This document shows, in pieces, positions 11,979 to 13,652 of a stretch of 13,652 nucleotides of DNA. The position numbers and the translations under genes are program-made. The stretch is taken from contig JASHUD010000039.1 in the NCBI GenBank assembly GCA_030040215.1, forward strand, positions 1 to 13,652, given 5' to 3'. The notes beneath the pieces are model-generated. The model had not been told where the DNA came from. It saw nothing but the letters and a program-made list of their open reading frames with translations, and searched no databases. The DNA comes from Methylovirgula sp. Lineage in GTDB: Bacteria > Pseudomonadota > Alphaproteobacteria > Rhizobiales > Beijerinckiaceae. Positions within the stretch are counted from its first letter, which is position 1. Each line of letters opens with the position of its first letter.

Positions 11979-13652
11979 TTACAATCGTAGCGCGCGCAGG
12001 CGCAGCGAATTGGCGATGACCGAGAGCGAGCTGCAGCTCATGGCGGCCGCCGCGACGACCGGACTGAGCAGCAATCCGAACGCCGGGTAAAGGACGCCCG
12101 CCGCGAGCGGAATTCCGAGCGCGTTGTAGACAAAGGCGAGCACGAGGTTCTGCCGGATGTTGCGCATCGTCGCGCGCGACAACGCCCGGGCGCGGGCGAT
12201 GCCGGCGAGGTCGCCCTTCAGCAGGGTTACGCCGGCACTTTCGATGGCGACGTCGGTTCCCGTTCCCATCGCCACGCCCACGTCGGCTTCGGCCAGCGCC
12301 GGGGCGTCGTTGACGCCGTCGCCGGCCATCGCCACGACATGGCCTTGCTCTCTGAGACGCCGCACGATCGCATTCTTCGCTTCCGGCAGAACTTCCGCCT
12401 CGACTTCGCCGATACCAAGCTTGGCGGCGACCGCCTCGGCGGTGGCATGATGGTCGCCGGTGAGCATGACGATGCGTATGCCGTCGGCGCGCAATGCAGC
12501 CAGCGCCGCGGGCGTCGATTCTTTGATCGGATCGGCGACGGCGATCATGCCGGCAAGACGGTGGTCGATCGCCGCGAACACGACCGTCGCGCCGTCGCGC
12601 CGCAACGGCTCGGCGTTCGTTTCCAGATCGCCAATCGTAATCCCGAGATCGTTCATGAGCCGGGCGTTGCCGATCGCCACTTTCCGGCCGCCGATCGCGC
12701 CTTTCACCCCCTTCCCCGTGACCGAGGCAAAGCCGAGCACGTCCTGCAAGGCCAAGCTGCGTTTGCGGGCGGCGGCGACGATCGCCGCCGCGAGCGGATG
12801 CTCGCTGGCGCGCTCGATACCAGCGCTAAAGGAGAGAACCGTATTTTCGTCGAACCCGTTCGCCGGTACCACGGCGACGACGCGCGGCTTGCCTTCGGTC
12901 AACGTCCCCGTCTTGTCGAGGACAAGCGCGTCGACTTTCTCGAACTGCTCGAGCGCCTCGGCGTTTTTGATGAGAATGCCGGCGCTCGCGCCCTTGCCGA
13001 TTCCCACCATGATCGACATGGGAGTGGCGAGGCCCAATGCGCAAGGGCACGCAATGATGACGACCGATACCGCCGCGACGAGCGCGTAAGCAAAAGCCGG
13101 CGGCGCCCCGAAGATCATCCAGGCAATGAAGGTTGCTACGCTGGCGAGGATGACAGCCGGCACGAACCAGGCGGAGACCGCGTCGGCGAGACGTTGGATC
13201 GGCGCGCGGCTGCGTTGCGCTTGGGAAACCATGGCGACGATGCGCGCCAGCATCGTCTTTGCGCCGACCTTCTCGGCGCGCATCACGAGACCGCCCGTCG
13301 CGTTGATGGTTCCGCCGATCAGCTTGGCGCCGGCTTGTTTCTCGACCGGCATCGATTCGCCGGTCAGCATCGATTCGTCGACCGCGCTTTTGCCTTCGAG
13401 CACCACGCCATCGACGGGCACGCTGTCGCCGGGCCGGATGCGCAGACGATCGCCGATTTCGATCTGCTCCAACCCCACTTCCTCGTCGCTTCCATCGGCG
13501 CGAACGCGGCGCGCCGTTTTCGGCGCGAGACGCAACAAAGCGCGAATTGCGCTGCCGGTCTTCTCGCGCGCCCGCAGCTCCAACACCTGCCCAAGCAGCA
13601 CCAGCACCGTGATGACCGCCGCCGCCTCGTAATAGACCGGAACGACGCCGTC
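11979..13652 (-). CDS. copA: Copper-exporting P1B-type ATPase, C-terminal part (CopA-like)
   Basis: 557 residues are visible; the frame stays open to the right edge (DGVVPVYYEAAAVIT precedes a valine-rich helix), so the start, any N-terminal metal-binding domains and the first helices lie outside. Visible in order: the actuator domain with TGES (97-100 of the visible part), the transmembrane metal site CPCALGLATP (about 202), the phosphorylated Asp in DKTGT (246), the P1B-specific SEHP (about 283-286), GDGVND (444-449), YN in the next helix (about 509) and MSCSS followed by NSLRLR near the end (about 538). CPC with YN and MxxSS is the P1B-1 signature for Cu(I), and probably Ag(I), export from the cytosol. 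The gene is convergent with the HWE kinase, its stop 2 nt from the kinase stop. No copper regulator is seen in the window. Confidence 0.92.
   Translation of the reverse strand, partial: DGVVPVYYEAAAVITVLVLLGQVLELRAREKTGSAIRALLRLAPKTARRVRADGSDEEVGLEQIEIGDRLRIRPGDSVPVDGVVLEGKSAVDESMLTGESMPVEKQAGAKLIGGTINATGGLVMRAEKVGAKTMLARIVAMVSQAQRSRAPIQRLADAVSAWFVPAVILASVATFIAWMIFGAPPAFAYALVAAVSVVIIACPCALGLATPMSIMVGIGKGASAGILIKNAEALEQFEKVDALVLDKTGTLTEGKPRVVAVVPANGFDENTVLSFSAGIERASEHPLAAAIVAAARKRSLALQDVLGFASVTGKGVKGAIGGRKVAIGNARLMNDLGITIGDLETNAEPLRRDGATVVFAAIDHRLAGMIAVADPIKESTPAALAALRADGIRIVMLTGDHHATAEAVAAKLGIGEVEAEVLPEAKNAIVRRLREQGHVVAMAGDGVNDAPALAEADVGVAMGTGTDVAIESAGVTLLKGDLAGIARARALSRATMRNIRQNLVLAFVYNALGIPLAAGVLYPAFGLLLSPVVAAAAMSCSSLSVIANSLRLRALRL

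Overview
The window is GC-rich chromosomal DNA that reads as an alphaproteobacterium, most likely of the Rhizobiales/Hyphomicrobiales. Within that order the Beijerinckiaceae or Methylocystaceae are my guess, not a proof. The basis is: a rhizobial-style polyhydroxyalkanoate-system protein, an HWE-family histidine kinase, paired secreted Gly/Tyr-rich proteins, and a dispersed palindrome beginning CGTCATTGCGAGCGAAGCG. I see no insertion sequence, phage gene, CRISPR array, tRNA or rRNA. Nearly all genes belong to recognised families.

Layout. (1) 2-1509, plus strand: the C-terminal end of an NAD-dependent epimerase/SDR protein, a palindromic intergenic repeat, a YfcG-type glutathione S-transferase, and a PHA-granule-family protein 7 nt behind it. 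(2) 1510-2792: two tandem paralogues of a small secreted Gly/Tyr/Trp-rich protein. They share a leader and identical Shine-Dalgarno spacing, and each is followed by a hairpin terminator. (3) 2862-5515: a two-gene DNA repair unit, a ligase-associated exonuclease and an ATP-dependent DNA ligase overlapping by 4 nt. The helicase (Lhr-Core) and metallophosphoesterase that often complete this cassette are absent, although a 29-codon ORF behind the ligase looks like the start of an lhr gene. (4) 5516-6503: about 1 kb without a convincing gene, leading into dnaA. (5) 6504-9983: dnaA, ruvC, ruvA and a MoeB/ThiF/HesA-type E1-like enzyme. dnaA has no dnaN beside it and ruvCA has no ruvB. (6) 10216-11976: an orphan HWE histidine kinase with a degenerate receiver domain and two PAS domains. 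(7) 11979-13652, minus strand: the C-terminal part of a CopA-type copper P1B-ATPase, convergent with the kinase and separated from it by 2 nt.

Functionally, the centre of the window concerns DNA replication and repair (end processing and ligation, initiation, Holliday junction handling). The flanks concern redox and storage metabolism, envelope or secreted proteins, sensing, and copper export. I did not find a clearly new multi-gene system. The leads most worth checking are the truncated ligase cassette with its possible lhr remnant, the P-loop substitution and unusual setting of DnaA, the receiver that cannot be phosphorylated in the usual way, and the tandem small-protein pair with its shared leader.
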